Source: Shewanella oncorhynchi (lineage in GTDB: Bacteria > Pseudomonadota > Gammaproteobacteria > Enterobacterales > Shewanellaceae). From it: a DNA stretch of 64,000 bases. The stretch is taken from assembly GCF_012584455.1 (NCBI RefSeq), contig NZ_JABAEB010000008.1, forward strand, positions 174,778 to 238,777, read 5' to 3'. The position numbers and the translations under genes are program-made. The notes beneath the pieces are model-generated. The model ran no database searches and was not told the origin of the DNA. It worked only from the letters and a program-made list of their open reading frames with translations. Below are positions 37,561-46,471 of this stretch, one piece after another; the first letter of the stretch is position 1, and each line of letters opens with the position of its first letter.

Positions 37561-37665
37561 ATGAAGAGGAAATCTAAAATTATGGCGCATATCAGGCGCA
37601 CACGGCATATCATGATGCCTAGTCAACGTGACTATTTCGATCACTCCTTTATCTTCCTCCGCTAA
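37561..37665 (+). CDS. speFL: SpeFL-like ornithine-sensing leader peptide
   Basis: A 34-codon frame, too short for normal gene calling, starts at an ATG with GGAG six bases upstream. It has the same length as E. coli SpeFL and keeps the HIRR-T-x-HIM core (residues 10-18), then a basic residue, FD at 26-27 and a terminal Arg. In E. coli the nascent peptide arrests the ribosome when ornithine is present, which blocks a Rho site and lets RNA polymerase reach speF. The leader lies 321 bases before speF here, consistent with the same mechanism. Confidence 0.85.
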   Translation: MKRKSKIMAHIRRTRHIMMPSQRDYFDHSFIFLR

Positions 37666-37986
37666 CCTTAGCGTAGGTAGTAGGCCAATTAACAAGTCTA
37701 AAGTGCTATTGCCCTAATAGGCGCAAACACTTATCGTACTGTTTTCATTTGGTTTATTATCTAACACCTTAATCAAAGCATTCTTTTATCAGTGCAGTTT
37801 TACTGCGGCTAAGCTATTCATACGCTCAATAAATATATTTCTACTTATATTTATTTCGTAACTTTGGCATAACCACATTTAATCTGCGCACGGAATAGCT
37901 ATATCTAATTTTCATACCATTAATGTTTTTAATTAGGTATAGGCACACTTGTATCTATTTTTTATAAAGTAAAAGGGAAATTAACT
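37666..37986 (+). promoter_or_regulatory. Leader region between speFL and speF
   Basis: These 321 bases contain no gene. By analogy with E. coli they should hold the Rho-dependent termination region controlled by SpeFL stalling. No intrinsic terminator is visible, which fits Rho dependence. Confidence 0.5.
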
Positions 37987-40149
37987 ATGAAATCATTAAA
38001 AGTAGCCGCTAGCTTATCTGTTAGATCTTGTTTCGATATCGACAGAGAAGTTGTCAATGTATTAACCACAGATTTTTGCGATGTGGGCGCGGCTGTCGTC
38101 TCTGTTGATGATGTTAGAAATGGTATTGTTGAAAAGATTAAAAACACCGGATTGAAACTGCCCATTTTCGTTTCAGTTTGCTGTGAAGAAACCTTCCCTG
38201 ATGATGTTTGCTCATCGATTACAGGGGTATTTGAACTTTGCGGTGATAACACTGACTTCTACGGAAAACAGGTTGAGACTGCAATAAGTAAATATGAACA
38301 AGCGCTATTGCCACCTTTCTTCGGTACGTTAAAAAAATACGTCGAAATGGGTAACTCTACCTTTGCTTGTCCTGGTCACCAAGGCGGACAATTCTTCCGT
38401 AAACACCCAGTGGGTCGCCAATTCTTCGACTTTTTTGGCGAAACAATTTTCCGTGCGGATATGTGTAATGCCGACGTGAAACTGGGTGATTTACTGATCC
38501 ATGAAGGCGCTCCACTGGAAGCACAGAAATACGCTGCCAAAGTTTTTAATGCCGATAAAACCTATTTCGTACTTAACGGCACTTCGTCATCAAATAAAGT
38601 CGCGACTAATGCACTGTTAGCGAAAGGCGACCTCGTGTTATTCGACCGCAATAACCACAAATCAAACCACCATGGCGCATTAATTCAAGCAGGTGCTACA
38701 CCTGTTTATTTAGAAACGGCACGTAATCCCTTCGGATTTATTGGTGGCATTGATGCCCACTGTTTCCAAGAGTCCTATTTAAGAGAGCAAATTCGTGAAG
38801 TCGCGCCAGAAAGAGCCGATGAAAAACGCCCGTTCCGCTTGGCGATAATCCAACTCGGCACCTATGACGGCACCATTTACAATGCTCGCCAAGTGATTGA
38901 TAAAATTGGTCATCTTTGTGACTATGTCTTATTTGACTCTGCTTGGGTGGGTTATGAACAGTTCATCCCTATGATGAATGACTGCTCACCACTCTTGCTC
39001 GAACTGACTGCTGAAGATCCAGGCATTATCGTGACTCAGTCGGTACATAAACAGCAGGCGGGTTTCTCACAAACCTCGCAAATCCATAAAAAAGATAAAC
39101 ATATCAAAGGCCAAGATAGATATTGCAACCATAAACGCTTCAACAACGCCTTTATGATGCATGCCTCTACCAGTCCCTTCTATCCTTTATTTGCGGCGCT
39201 AGATGTAAACGCGAAAATGCATGAAGGCGCAAGCGGTCGTTATCTGTGGCGCGAAGCGGTAAAAGCGGGTATCGAAGCACGTAAGCTATTGCTCAAAAAG
39301 TGTAAATATATCAAGCCATTCGTGCCAACAATGATCGACGGCCGCCTATGGCAAGACTATGAAACCGAACAAATGGCCGATGACTTACGTTTCTTCGAAT
39401 TCGAACCTGGTCAGAAATGGCACTCCTTCGAAGGTTATGAAAAAGGCCAATACTTTGTTGACCCTTGTAAGTTCTTATTAACAACACCGGGCATAGATGC
39501 TGAAACAGGCAAATATACCGAATTTGGTATTCCAGCGACTATTCTGGCTAACTTCTTACGGGAAAATAATATTATTCCAGAGAAGTGCGACTTGAATTCG
39601 ATTTTATTCCTAATGACACCTGCGGAAGATATGGCCAAGATGCAACATCTGGTATCACAAATATCTCGTTTCGAGAAATTAGTCGATGAAGATGCGCCAT
39701 TATCTGAAGTATTACCTAACGTTTATAACGCCAATAAAGCCCGTTATAAAGACTATTCTATCCGTCAACTCTGCCAAGAAATGCACAATCTTTATGTCAG
39801 CCATGACGTAAAACAACTGCAGAAAGAAATGTTCCGTAAAGCGCATTTCCCTACAAAAGTGATGGACCCGCAGGAAGCAAACCTAGAGTTTATTCGTGGC
39901 AAAGTAGAATTAGTCCCACTCTCGCAAATTGAAGGAAGAATTGCAGCAGAAGGCGCACTCCCTTACCCACCAGGCGTGTTATGTATGGTGCCAGGTGAAA
40001 TATGGGGCGGTTCTGTTCAGCGTTATTTCCTTGCCCTTGAAGAAGGCATCAACCTATTACCTGGATTCTCACCAGAACTGCAAGGTGTTTATCTCGAAAA
40101 TACCGCAGACGGCAAAATTCAAGCAATGGGCTATGTACTAAATAAATAA
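37987..40149 (+). CDS. speF: Inducible ornithine decarboxylase
   Basis: The 720-residue PLP enzyme converts ornithine to putrescine and CO2, consuming a cytosolic proton. It has an N-terminal wing domain (about 1-105), the aspartate-aminotransferase-like core with Schiff-base Lys355 in SVHKQQAGFSQTSQIH, and a C-terminal domain from about 570. The length matches E. coli SpeF (732). The assignment as the inducible form rests on the leader peptide and potE downstream. Confidence 0.95.
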   Translation: MKSLKVAASLSVRSCFDIDREVVNVLTTDFCDVGAAVVSVDDVRNGIVEKIKNTGLKLPIFVSVCCEETFPDDVCSSITGVFELCGDNTDFYGKQVETAISKYEQALLPPFFGTLKKYVEMGNSTFACPGHQGGQFFRKHPVGRQFFDFFGETIFRADMCNADVKLGDLLIHEGAPLEAQKYAAKVFNADKTYFVLNGTSSSNKVATNALLAKGDLVLFDRNNHKSNHHGALIQAGATPVYLETARNPFGFIGGIDAHCFQESYLREQIREVAPERADEKRPFRLAIIQLGTYDGTIYNARQVIDKIGHLCDYVLFDSAWVGYEQFIPMMNDCSPLLLELTAEDPGIIVTQSVHKQQAGFSQTSQIHKKDKHIKGQDRYCNHKRFNNAFMMHASTSPFYPLFAALDVNAKMHEGASGRYLWREAVKAGIEARKLLLKKCKYIKPFVPTMIDGRLWQDYETEQMADDLRFFEFEPGQKWHSFEGYEKGQYFVDPCKFLLTTPGIDAETGKYTEFGIPATILANFLRENNIIPEKCDLNSILFLMTPAEDMAKMQHLVSQISRFEKLVDEDAPLSEVLPNVYNANKARYKDYSIRQLCQEMHNLYVSHDVKQLQKEMFRKAHFPTKVMDPQEANLEFIRGKVELVPLSQIEGRIAAEGALPYPPGVLCMVPGEIWGGSVQRYFLALEEGINLLPGFSPELQGVYLENTADGKIQAMGYVLNK

Positions 40150-40235
40150 TGAAGACTGACTGCAGAGTTTATTAACCCCACTCTGCAGTCAAATTCATGC
40201 CTCCTATAATAAGTCACCTAAATTAGGTTATTAGT

Positions 40236-41555
40236 ATGAGTAAATCAGAAAATAAAATTGGCGTCGTCCAATTAACTATTATCACCATAGTCAACATGAT
40301 GGGTTCGGGCATTATTATGCTGCCAACCCAATTAGCTCAAGTCGGTACTATCTCCATTTTATCTTGGTTAGTAACAGCAGCAGGGTCAACGGCCCTCGCC
40401 TTCGCCTTTGCTAAGTGCGGTATGTTCAGTAAAAAATCCGGTGGTATGGGCGGTTATGCCGAGTATGCCTTCGGCCGTTCTGGCAACTTTATGGCCAACT
40501 ACACCTATGCCGTCTCGCTGTTAATCGCCAACGTCGCGATTGCCATCTCTGCCGTGGGTTACGCTGCCGTGTTGCTGGAAGTTAACTTAAGCCCGATGGC
40601 AATTTGTCTTGCGACCATTGGCGTACTTTGGTTGGCAACCATTGCTAACTTCGGTGGTGCCCGCATCACGGGTCGCGTCAGTAGCGTGACTGTGTGGGGG
40701 ATTATTCTGCCTGTGATTGGCGTATCTTTAATTGGTTGGTTCTGGTTTGACATCGACCTCTATAAAGGTGCATGGAACCCGCATGATATGCCATTCTTCA
40801 AAGCGTTAGGCGGTTCTATCGCTATGACTTTGTGGGCGTTCCTCGGTTTAGAATCGGCCTGTGCAAACTCAGAAGCCGTCGATAACCCAGAAAAAAACGT
40901 ACCTATCGCCGTGATGGGCGGTACCTTAGGTGCAGCAGTGATTTATATCGTTTCCACTAACGTCATTGCCGGTATTGTGCCAAATGCCGAGCTTGCCATG
41001 TCGAATGCGCCATTCGGTTTAGCCTTTGCACAAATGTTTAATCCAGTAGTCGGTAAAATCGTGATGGCCTGCGCCATTATCTCCTGTACTGGATCACTCT
41101 TAGGTTGGCAGTTCACTATTGCCCAAGTGTTTAAAGCCTCTGCCGATGAAGGATTTTTTCCGAAAATTTTCTCTAAAGTCAGCAAAGCCGATGCGCCAAT
41201 CTGGGGCATGACTATTATCGTCTCGATCCAAACAGCACTATCGCTGATGACCATTAGCCCATCACTGAGCAAACAGTTCGAAGCACTCGTTAACCTCGCC
41301 GTCGTCACCAACATTGTGCCTTATATCTTATCTATGGCCGCGCTTGGCATAATGCAAAGACAGCAAAAAGTACCTATCAATAAAGCCCGCGTTGCCAACG
41401 TGATCGCCGTAATTGGTGCGTTATATAGCTTCTACGCTCTGTACAGCTCAGGCGAAACCGCAGTGATGCTTGGCGCCATAGCCACCTTCTTCGGTTGGAC
41501 AATTTTCGGCGTGATCTCTAACCAAGCGCCTGTTGCCGACACACGTCCAGCCTAA
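40236..41555 (+). CDS. potE: Putrescine:ornithine antiporter PotE
   Basis: The 439-residue APC-family transporter has twelve helices, with the conserved N-terminus IGVVQLTIITIVNMMGSGIIMLPTQLA and the FLGLESACANSEAVDNPEKNVP stretch. It exchanges external ornithine for internal putrescine, so with SpeF it forms an acid-resistance and energy-conserving cycle. It follows speF by 86 bases and is probably cotranscribed. Confidence 0.95.
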   Translation: MSKSENKIGVVQLTIITIVNMMGSGIIMLPTQLAQVGTISILSWLVTAAGSTALAFAFAKCGMFSKKSGGMGGYAEYAFGRSGNFMANYTYAVSLLIANVAIAISAVGYAAVLLEVNLSPMAICLATIGVLWLATIANFGGARITGRVSSVTVWGIILPVIGVSLIGWFWFDIDLYKGAWNPHDMPFFKALGGSIAMTLWAFLGLESACANSEAVDNPEKNVPIAVMGGTLGAAVIYIVSTNVIAGIVPNAELAMSNAPFGLAFAQMFNPVVGKIVMACAIISCTGSLLGWQFTIAQVFKASADEGFFPKIFSKVSKADAPIWGMTIIVSIQTALSLMTISPSLSKQFEALVNLAVVTNIVPYILSMAALGIMQRQQKVPINKARVANVIAVIGALYSFYALYSSGETAVMLGAIATFFGWTIFGVISNQAPVADTRPA

Positions 41556-41679
41556 ATACGACTAACGCATGCTCGGAAACAATTAATACCAACATCCACA
41601 TCAAGACTAACGATAACTCAGGGATCATAGGCCAAGCCTATGATCCCCTGAAGAATACTTGCTCATTATCGGGGGATTT

Positions 41680-42834
41680 ATGAATAAGACTTGTCTCGCT
41701 TTAGTGTTACCTATGCTATTAACGGCCACCAGCAGTCAGGCGGTAGAGCTCTATAAAGATCAAAAAAACACCTTAGATTTAACGGGTTGGTTAGGGTTTG
41801 CAGCATTAAATGACAGCCACGATACTTCAGTTATCGACGACTCATCACGCCTAAGATTCAGCTTCGAGCGCAGCGAGAAAAATGGCTGGACCGCTTTTGC
41901 TACCACAGAATGGGGGATCAACATGGTCTCCAGCGATGATGGGCTAGTGATGCAAGGGGGCAAACTCGCCGCCGAAAAAACCGATGATTTTCTCTATAAC
42001 CGCTTAGGTTATGTTGGCATGTCCCATGATACATGGGGCAACCTGAGTTTCGGTAAACAATGGGGCGCCTATTACGATGTCGCAGGCACTACAGATTTAC
42101 CGAACGTATTTGCAGGTTACAGCGTTGGCGCTTACACCTTCGGTGATGGCAGCCTCACAGGTACAGGTCGTGCCGATTCCGCCTTCATTTACCGTAATAA
42201 TTTAGGCCCAGTACAAATCGCCCTGCAATATGCCGCCAAAACCAATGGTGATGTCAGCCTAAAGAACGATGATGGTAGCGAGATGACCAACTCAGAACTG
42301 AGTTTTGACAGCAGCTACGGCGCCAGTATCACTTATGCGGTAACCGATAAATTTAAGCTACTCGCAGGTTTTAACCGCGGTGATTTTGAAGGCCACTTAG
42401 GCAACACTCAAGTCGATGAAACCAATGAAATTGTCGGCATTGGTGCCATGTATGGTGACTACTATCACTATGCCGAAGGACGTGAGGCCAACGGTCTCTA
42501 TGTGGGCTTTAACGCTCACAAAAGTAAAAATAATGAACTGGTCAACGGCGATCTCTACGACGCCACTGGTGCCGAGTTGATGACGGCCTATCAATTCGAC
42601 AACGGTTTTGTGCCCATGGTTGTACTCAGTTATTTAGATTTAGACACAGATGCAACTACGCCTATCCAAGGTAAATGGACTCGCCAATTTGCCATGCTGG
42701 GACTGCATTATCGCTACAGTAACGACACTGTGATGTTTGCCGAGATGAAGCTAGATTTCAGTGATATGGATGATCCTGCACTCGAAGCACAGGAAGACAA
42801 CAGCTTCGCAGTGGGGATCAACTACTTTTTTTAG
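41680..42834 (+). CDS. Outer-membrane porin
   Basis: The 384-residue precursor has a signal peptide (cut after SSQA) and a mature part starting VELYKD, alternating beta strands throughout, and a terminal Phe (GINYFF) required for Bam-dependent assembly. It resembles gram-negative general porins. The start at 41680 with GGGGGA upstream is preferred over 41659. Its place after speF-potE suggests polyamine or ornithine passage, which is inference. Confidence 0.88.
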   Translation: MNKTCLALVLPMLLTATSSQAVELYKDQKNTLDLTGWLGFAALNDSHDTSVIDDSSRLRFSFERSEKNGWTAFATTEWGINMVSSDDGLVMQGGKLAAEKTDDFLYNRLGYVGMSHDTWGNLSFGKQWGAYYDVAGTTDLPNVFAGYSVGAYTFGDGSLTGTGRADSAFIYRNNLGPVQIALQYAAKTNGDVSLKNDDGSEMTNSELSFDSSYGASITYAVTDKFKLLAGFNRGDFEGHLGNTQVDETNEIVGIGAMYGDYYHYAEGREANGLYVGFNAHKSKNNELVNGDLYDATGAELMTAYQFDNGFVPMVVLSYLDLDTDATTPIQGKWTRQFAMLGLHYRYSNDTVMFAEMKLDFSDMDDPALEAQEDNSFAVGINYFF

Positions 42835-43102
42835 GACTAAAGGAGATGTTAGCTAAGGTTTCTAAAGCGCTCATTCTACTTTGGCATTGCTTAATCGCAT
42901 GAAGCAGGACGATTTTGAGTATAAGTCTTTAGTGACAGTTCTAATCATATGTTGAGTTAAATCATGTTTAGCAAGATAGGCAGCTCGCGTCATCGCTCAT
43001 ATGCGTGAGCTTATTTGAGACTGAGGTGCGGCGCACGTTCCGTCTACAAACGCTCGCCGTAACACTCATTAGATGGTACCGCAGGCTTACCATTATCTCT
43101 AC
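42835..43102. other. Gap after the porin gene
   Basis: No gene is seen in this stretch. The porin transcript runs through it to the terminator at 43103, leaving a 3' end of about 270 bases, long enough to yield a processed small RNA. Confidence 0.4.
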
Positions 43103-43138
43103 GCCACTCCAAGTTAGTTTCTGGAGTGGCTTTTTTTC
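43103..43138 (+). terminator. Terminator of the speF-potE-porin transcript
   Basis: The stem GCCACTCCA / TGGAGTGGC (43103-43111 and 43122-43130) is followed by TTTTTTT. Confidence 0.88.
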
Positions 43139-43208
43139 TAAAAAATTGAGCGGTTTAAGCCGATGTGCATTACGACTTTGCGCTTGACTTCAATGGCCAA
43201 CGTTGACC

Positions 43209-43733
43209 TTACCCTTCGCCATTTATCGCATTAATACAGCGTTGTACGACTTCTTCGAAAGTGCCATCTATACTCACTTGGATAACGTCAGCTTCATCAG
43301 TCGCGGGCATTTCCAGCGTGTCGAACTGACTCTTGAGTAGCTCAATCGGCATGAAGTGGGCTTTTCTGGCAAACATGCGTGTTTTGACTAATTCAAAATC
43401 TCCGTATAGATGAATGAACACCAGCTTGCTGTTGTTCTGACGGATTAAGTCACGATACTGGCGCCGCAGTGCAGAGCAGACAATAACCCCCTGCTCCCCC
43501 TTTTGCTCAATGCTATACACAGCGTCGTTGATACGCTCAAGCCAAGGAGCGCGATCGCTATCGTTGAGCGGTGAGCCAGATTTCATCTTGATAATATTGG
43601 CTCTAGGATGCAGATCATCACCATCAATAAATTTCGTCTCTAACGCCTTTGCGACCGCGGCACCAATCGAAGATTTGCCACAACTAGAGACGCCCATGAA
43701 CACATAGCTATTGCCTTTTTTTCTCTCAGTCAC
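43209..43733 (-). CDS. gntK: Gluconokinase
   Basis: The 174-residue P-loop kinase phosphorylates gluconate to 6-phosphogluconate. The Walker A motif is MGVSSCGKSS, followed by DGDDLHPRANIIKM and SPLNDSDRAPWL. The start is set at the GTG at 43733 (GAGG eight bases upstream), giving the E. coli length (175). The longer frame from ATG 43784 would put its start codon inside a GntR operator. It is divergent from gntT. Confidence 0.9.
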   Translation of the reverse strand: MTERKKGNSYVFMGVSSCGKSSIGAAVAKALETKFIDGDDLHPRANIIKMKSGSPLNDSDRAPWLERINDAVYSIEQKGEQGVIVCSALRRQYRDLIRQNNSKLVFIHLYGDFELVKTRMFARKAHFMPIELLKSQFDTLEMPATDEADVIQVSIDGTFEEVVQRCINAINGEG

Positions 43734-43782
43734 TTTGTTAACCTCATGCCAATTCTCGAATTTAGTCACTTCCCACTCTACC

Positions 43783-43812
43783 ATATTACGGGTAACATGT
43801 TACCGGTAACCT
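43783..43812. promoter_or_regulatory. Two overlapping GntR-like operators between gntK and gntT
   Basis: ATATTACGGGTAACAT (43783-43798) and ATGTTACCGGTAACCT (43797-43812) each match the E. coli GntR consensus ATGTTACCCGTAACAT with two mismatches. They share two bases. Binding of the LacI-type repressor encoded at 45252 would control both divergent genes. Confidence 0.8.
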
Positions 43813-43854
43813 ACAAAAATGTGGACAACTTAACTAACAAGGAAAAGTCCTCTA

Positions 43855-45198
43855 ATGTCTGATATGTCATTGATTCTGACAGCACTGGGTTCAATTGCCC
43901 TGCTACTGTTCTTAGTGATGAAAGTGAGATTACATGCAGTAGTATCACTGATACTGGTGTCGATCATTGCCGGCCTTTTCTCTGGCATGAACCCAGCCGA
44001 TATCACCAATACGATTCAACAAGGTATGGGGGGAACACTGGGCTTTGTGGCGGTAGTGGTCGCTTTGGGAGCCATGTTTGGCCGGGTAATGGAAGAGACT
44101 GGCGCGCTAGATCAGATAGCCCATACACTGCTGAATAAATTTGGTAACGACAAAGCTCACTGGGCCATGACCTTTACAGGCTTTATCTGTGCACTCCCCC
44201 TCTTCTTCGATGTTGCTGTGGTACTGCTGATTGGCATCGCCTTTGCCGTGGTTCGTAAAGGGGGCGGCAGTGTCGTTAAAATTGGTATTTCACTGCTCGC
44301 GGGTATTGCCACTTGTCAGGCATTTCTCATCCCTGCACCAGGGCCTATTTTGGTCGCTTCCCAGCTCAATGCCGACTTTGGCTACATGATAGTCTTCGGT
44401 TTATTGGCATCGATTCCGGCGATGATTCTAGGCGGCCCGCTCTTTGCCAGCCTCATCTCCCAAAAAGTCCATGTTGAGCTGCCTGCCCACGAGCAGCAGG
44501 AAAAAGGTGAACGAGAAGGCGGACCGATCCCCTCATTCGCGCTATCAATCAGTATTGTGGTGTTCCCACTGCTGCTTATCGGTTTAAAGACAGTGGTGTC
44601 ACGCTTTATTGATGAAAAATCCGATCTGCATAATTGGCTCGCCTTGATAGGTCATCCCTTCACCGCCATTTTGCTAGCCTGTTTAATCGCATTCTATGTG
44701 CTAGGCGTTAGACGCAATATTCCCAATGAGCGCATCATGGAAATCTGTAGCAGTGCGTTACAACCTGCTGGGATCATTATTCTCGTCACCGGTGCTGGTG
44801 GCGTGTTCAAGCAAGTGCTGATTGACTCGGGTGTCGGCGATGCATTAGGCAATATGTTGGCAGGTTCGGGATTACCGATTGTAATACTGGCATTTATTTT
44901 GTCGGCGTCGGTGCGCGTGATCCAAGGGTCGGCAACCGTGGCCATGTTAACGGCTTGCGGCCTTATCATCCCGATACTTGAACCACTAAACTTAGATGGT
45001 GCTCAATTGGCGGCAATTACGATTGCCATTGGCGGTGGTTCGATTGTGCTCTCGCATGTCAATGATTCAGGTTTCTGGCTCGCTAACCGTTTTCTTGGAT
45101 TGTCAGAAAAACAAACACTGCAAACTTGGACTGTAATGGAGACCATTATTGGTACGACGGGCGGCATAGTCGCAGTCATCATCTCTGCGTTTCTCTAA
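43855..45198 (+). CDS. gntT: Gluconate permease (GntP family)
   Basis: The 447-residue inner-membrane proton symporter has about twelve to fourteen helices. Family stretches include LPLFFDVAVVLLIGIAFAV, ATCQAFLIPAPGPILVASQL and IAIGGGSIVLSHVNDSGFWL. It imports gluconate for GntK. Which GntP paralogue it corresponds to is not decidable here. The GntR-like operators lie 43-72 bases before the start. Confidence 0.92.
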   Translation: MSDMSLILTALGSIALLLFLVMKVRLHAVVSLILVSIIAGLFSGMNPADITNTIQQGMGGTLGFVAVVVALGAMFGRVMEETGALDQIAHTLLNKFGNDKAHWAMTFTGFICALPLFFDVAVVLLIGIAFAVVRKGGGSVVKIGISLLAGIATCQAFLIPAPGPILVASQLNADFGYMIVFGLLASIPAMILGGPLFASLISQKVHVELPAHEQQEKGEREGGPIPSFALSISIVVFPLLLIGLKTVVSRFIDEKSDLHNWLALIGHPFTAILLACLIAFYVLGVRRNIPNERIMEICSSALQPAGIIILVTGAGGVFKQVLIDSGVGDALGNMLAGSGLPIVILAFILSASVRVIQGSATVAMLTACGLIIPILEPLNLDGAQLAAITIAIGGGSIVLSHVNDSGFWLANRFLGLSEKQTLQTWTVMETIIGTTGGIVAVIISAFL

Positions 45199-45251
45199 CG
45201 ATAACCTGTGATGACAAACATAAGTCGTTAAGCGAAAGAACAAGGGGAAGT

Positions 45252-46250
45252 CTACAGTGTTTCCCCTAAATCAATACGATAGCCCAGGTCGATAACCGAT
45301 TCTGCTATCTCTTTGCCATTTAGCCTGTCTAATAGCTCAGTAGCAGCAATTCGACCAATCTCTTTTCTCGGCGTAATAATGCTCGCCAATTTTGGCGTCA
45401 TAGATTGGCCAATATCATGGCCATGAAACCCTGCAACGCCAATTTGTTCAGGGATCTTGATGCCTTGTCTTTGACACTCAAATATCACCCCCGCAGCCAA
45501 ATCATCGTTGGTGCAAAAAAAGCTATCCACATAGGGATATTTCGCTAATGTTTGTTGCAATAACGACGCCCCCAAGGAAAACGACGAGGCCTCATTTGTG
45601 GTCATCGCCAAAGGTGTAAGCTGAGCCTCCTGCATCGCTAACTCGTAGCCTCGCATCTTAAGCTGAGTGCGAATATCCATGCGCGCGCCTAGGTAGGCAA
45701 TGTGGCGATAGCCTTGTGCAATCATGGCCTTAACCATTTCGCATGCGGCCGCTGTATTATCGAAACCCACACACTGTTGAATCGAAGGCGACACGCTATC
45801 CATCATTTCGATGACCGGAATGCCCGCCGTTTCAATCATTCGCACGGTACGCGGCGTGTGGTAACTTTCGGACAAGAGTAAGCCATCGATATTGTAAGAG
45901 AGCAGTGATGCAACCCGCTCTTCTTCTAATTCGGCCTGATACCCGTAGTGAGCCAGCATGGTTTGATAACCGCGTTTGCCGGTCACATTCTCAATACCGC
46001 GCAGCACTTCAGCAAATACTTGGTTGGTTAACGAAGGCACTAACACGCCAATAGCGCGACTGGTTGCTTGCGCTAAAATTTCCGGCGCGCGATTAGGAAT
46101 ATAACCTAAGGTTTCTAGTGCGACAGCAATCTTCTCTTGAGTGCTTTGCGCCACCCTTGTTGGATTTTTTAAATAGCGACTCACCGTCATTTTGGTGACC
46201 CCAACTTGATCGGCAACGTCTTGAAGACTGGGTCTACGCTTTTTATTCAT
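45252..46250 (-). CDS. gntR: LacI-family gluconate repressor
   Basis: The 332-residue regulator has an N-terminal helix-turn-helix (LQDVADQVGVTKMTVSRYLKNPTRVAQ) and a periplasmic-binding-like sensor domain (IGVLVPSLTNQVFAEVL, GVAGFHGHDIG). The gene next to gntK-gntT and the operators there identify it as GntR; gluconate or its phosphate would relieve repression. It converges on gntT with a 53-base gap and shows only a half-site resembling the operator near its own start. Confidence 0.9.
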   Translation of the reverse strand: MNKKRRPSLQDVADQVGVTKMTVSRYLKNPTRVAQSTQEKIAVALETLGYIPNRAPEILAQATSRAIGVLVPSLTNQVFAEVLRGIENVTGKRGYQTMLAHYGYQAELEEERVASLLSYNIDGLLLSESYHTPRTVRMIETAGIPVIEMMDSVSPSIQQCVGFDNTAAACEMVKAMIAQGYRHIAYLGARMDIRTQLKMRGYELAMQEAQLTPLAMTTNEASSFSLGASLLQQTLAKYPYVDSFFCTNDDLAAGVIFECQRQGIKIPEQIGVAGFHGHDIGQSMTPKLASIITPRKEIGRIAATELLDRLNGKEIAESVIDLGYRIDLGETL

Positions 46251-46413
46251 AATATCTAATGTTAGTTAACGAACCGCGGATATGGGTGAGATGTATAGCT
46301 AAAATATCGAATATAAACAAATAGTAGACATAAACATCAGACAGGGATCTTATAATAGTTCGCCCAGCGATACCAGTTGAGGACTATTTTAGCGGAATGA
46401 CCATGCTAGCTAG

Positions 46414-46443
46414 GCCACTCCAAACCATATCTGGAGCAGCCTT
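46414..46443 (+). repeat. Terminator-like hairpin similar to the one at 43103
   Basis: GCCACTCCA and CTGGAGCAGC flank an eight-base loop and are followed by CTTTAAA. The sequence resembles the 43103 terminator but with stem mismatches. The two copies bracket the gluconate cluster. Confidence 0.5.
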
Positions 46444-46471
46444 TAAACATTATTTGTGATGGCGAAAAGTG

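Noticed and set aside
37450..37695. Minus-strand 81-residue frame
   Set aside because: It runs antisense to the SpeFL-like leader and has no ribosome site or recognisable sequence.
46259..46274. GntR half-site near the gntR start
   Set aside because: Only one half (ATGTTA) fits the consensus; too weak to list as an operator.
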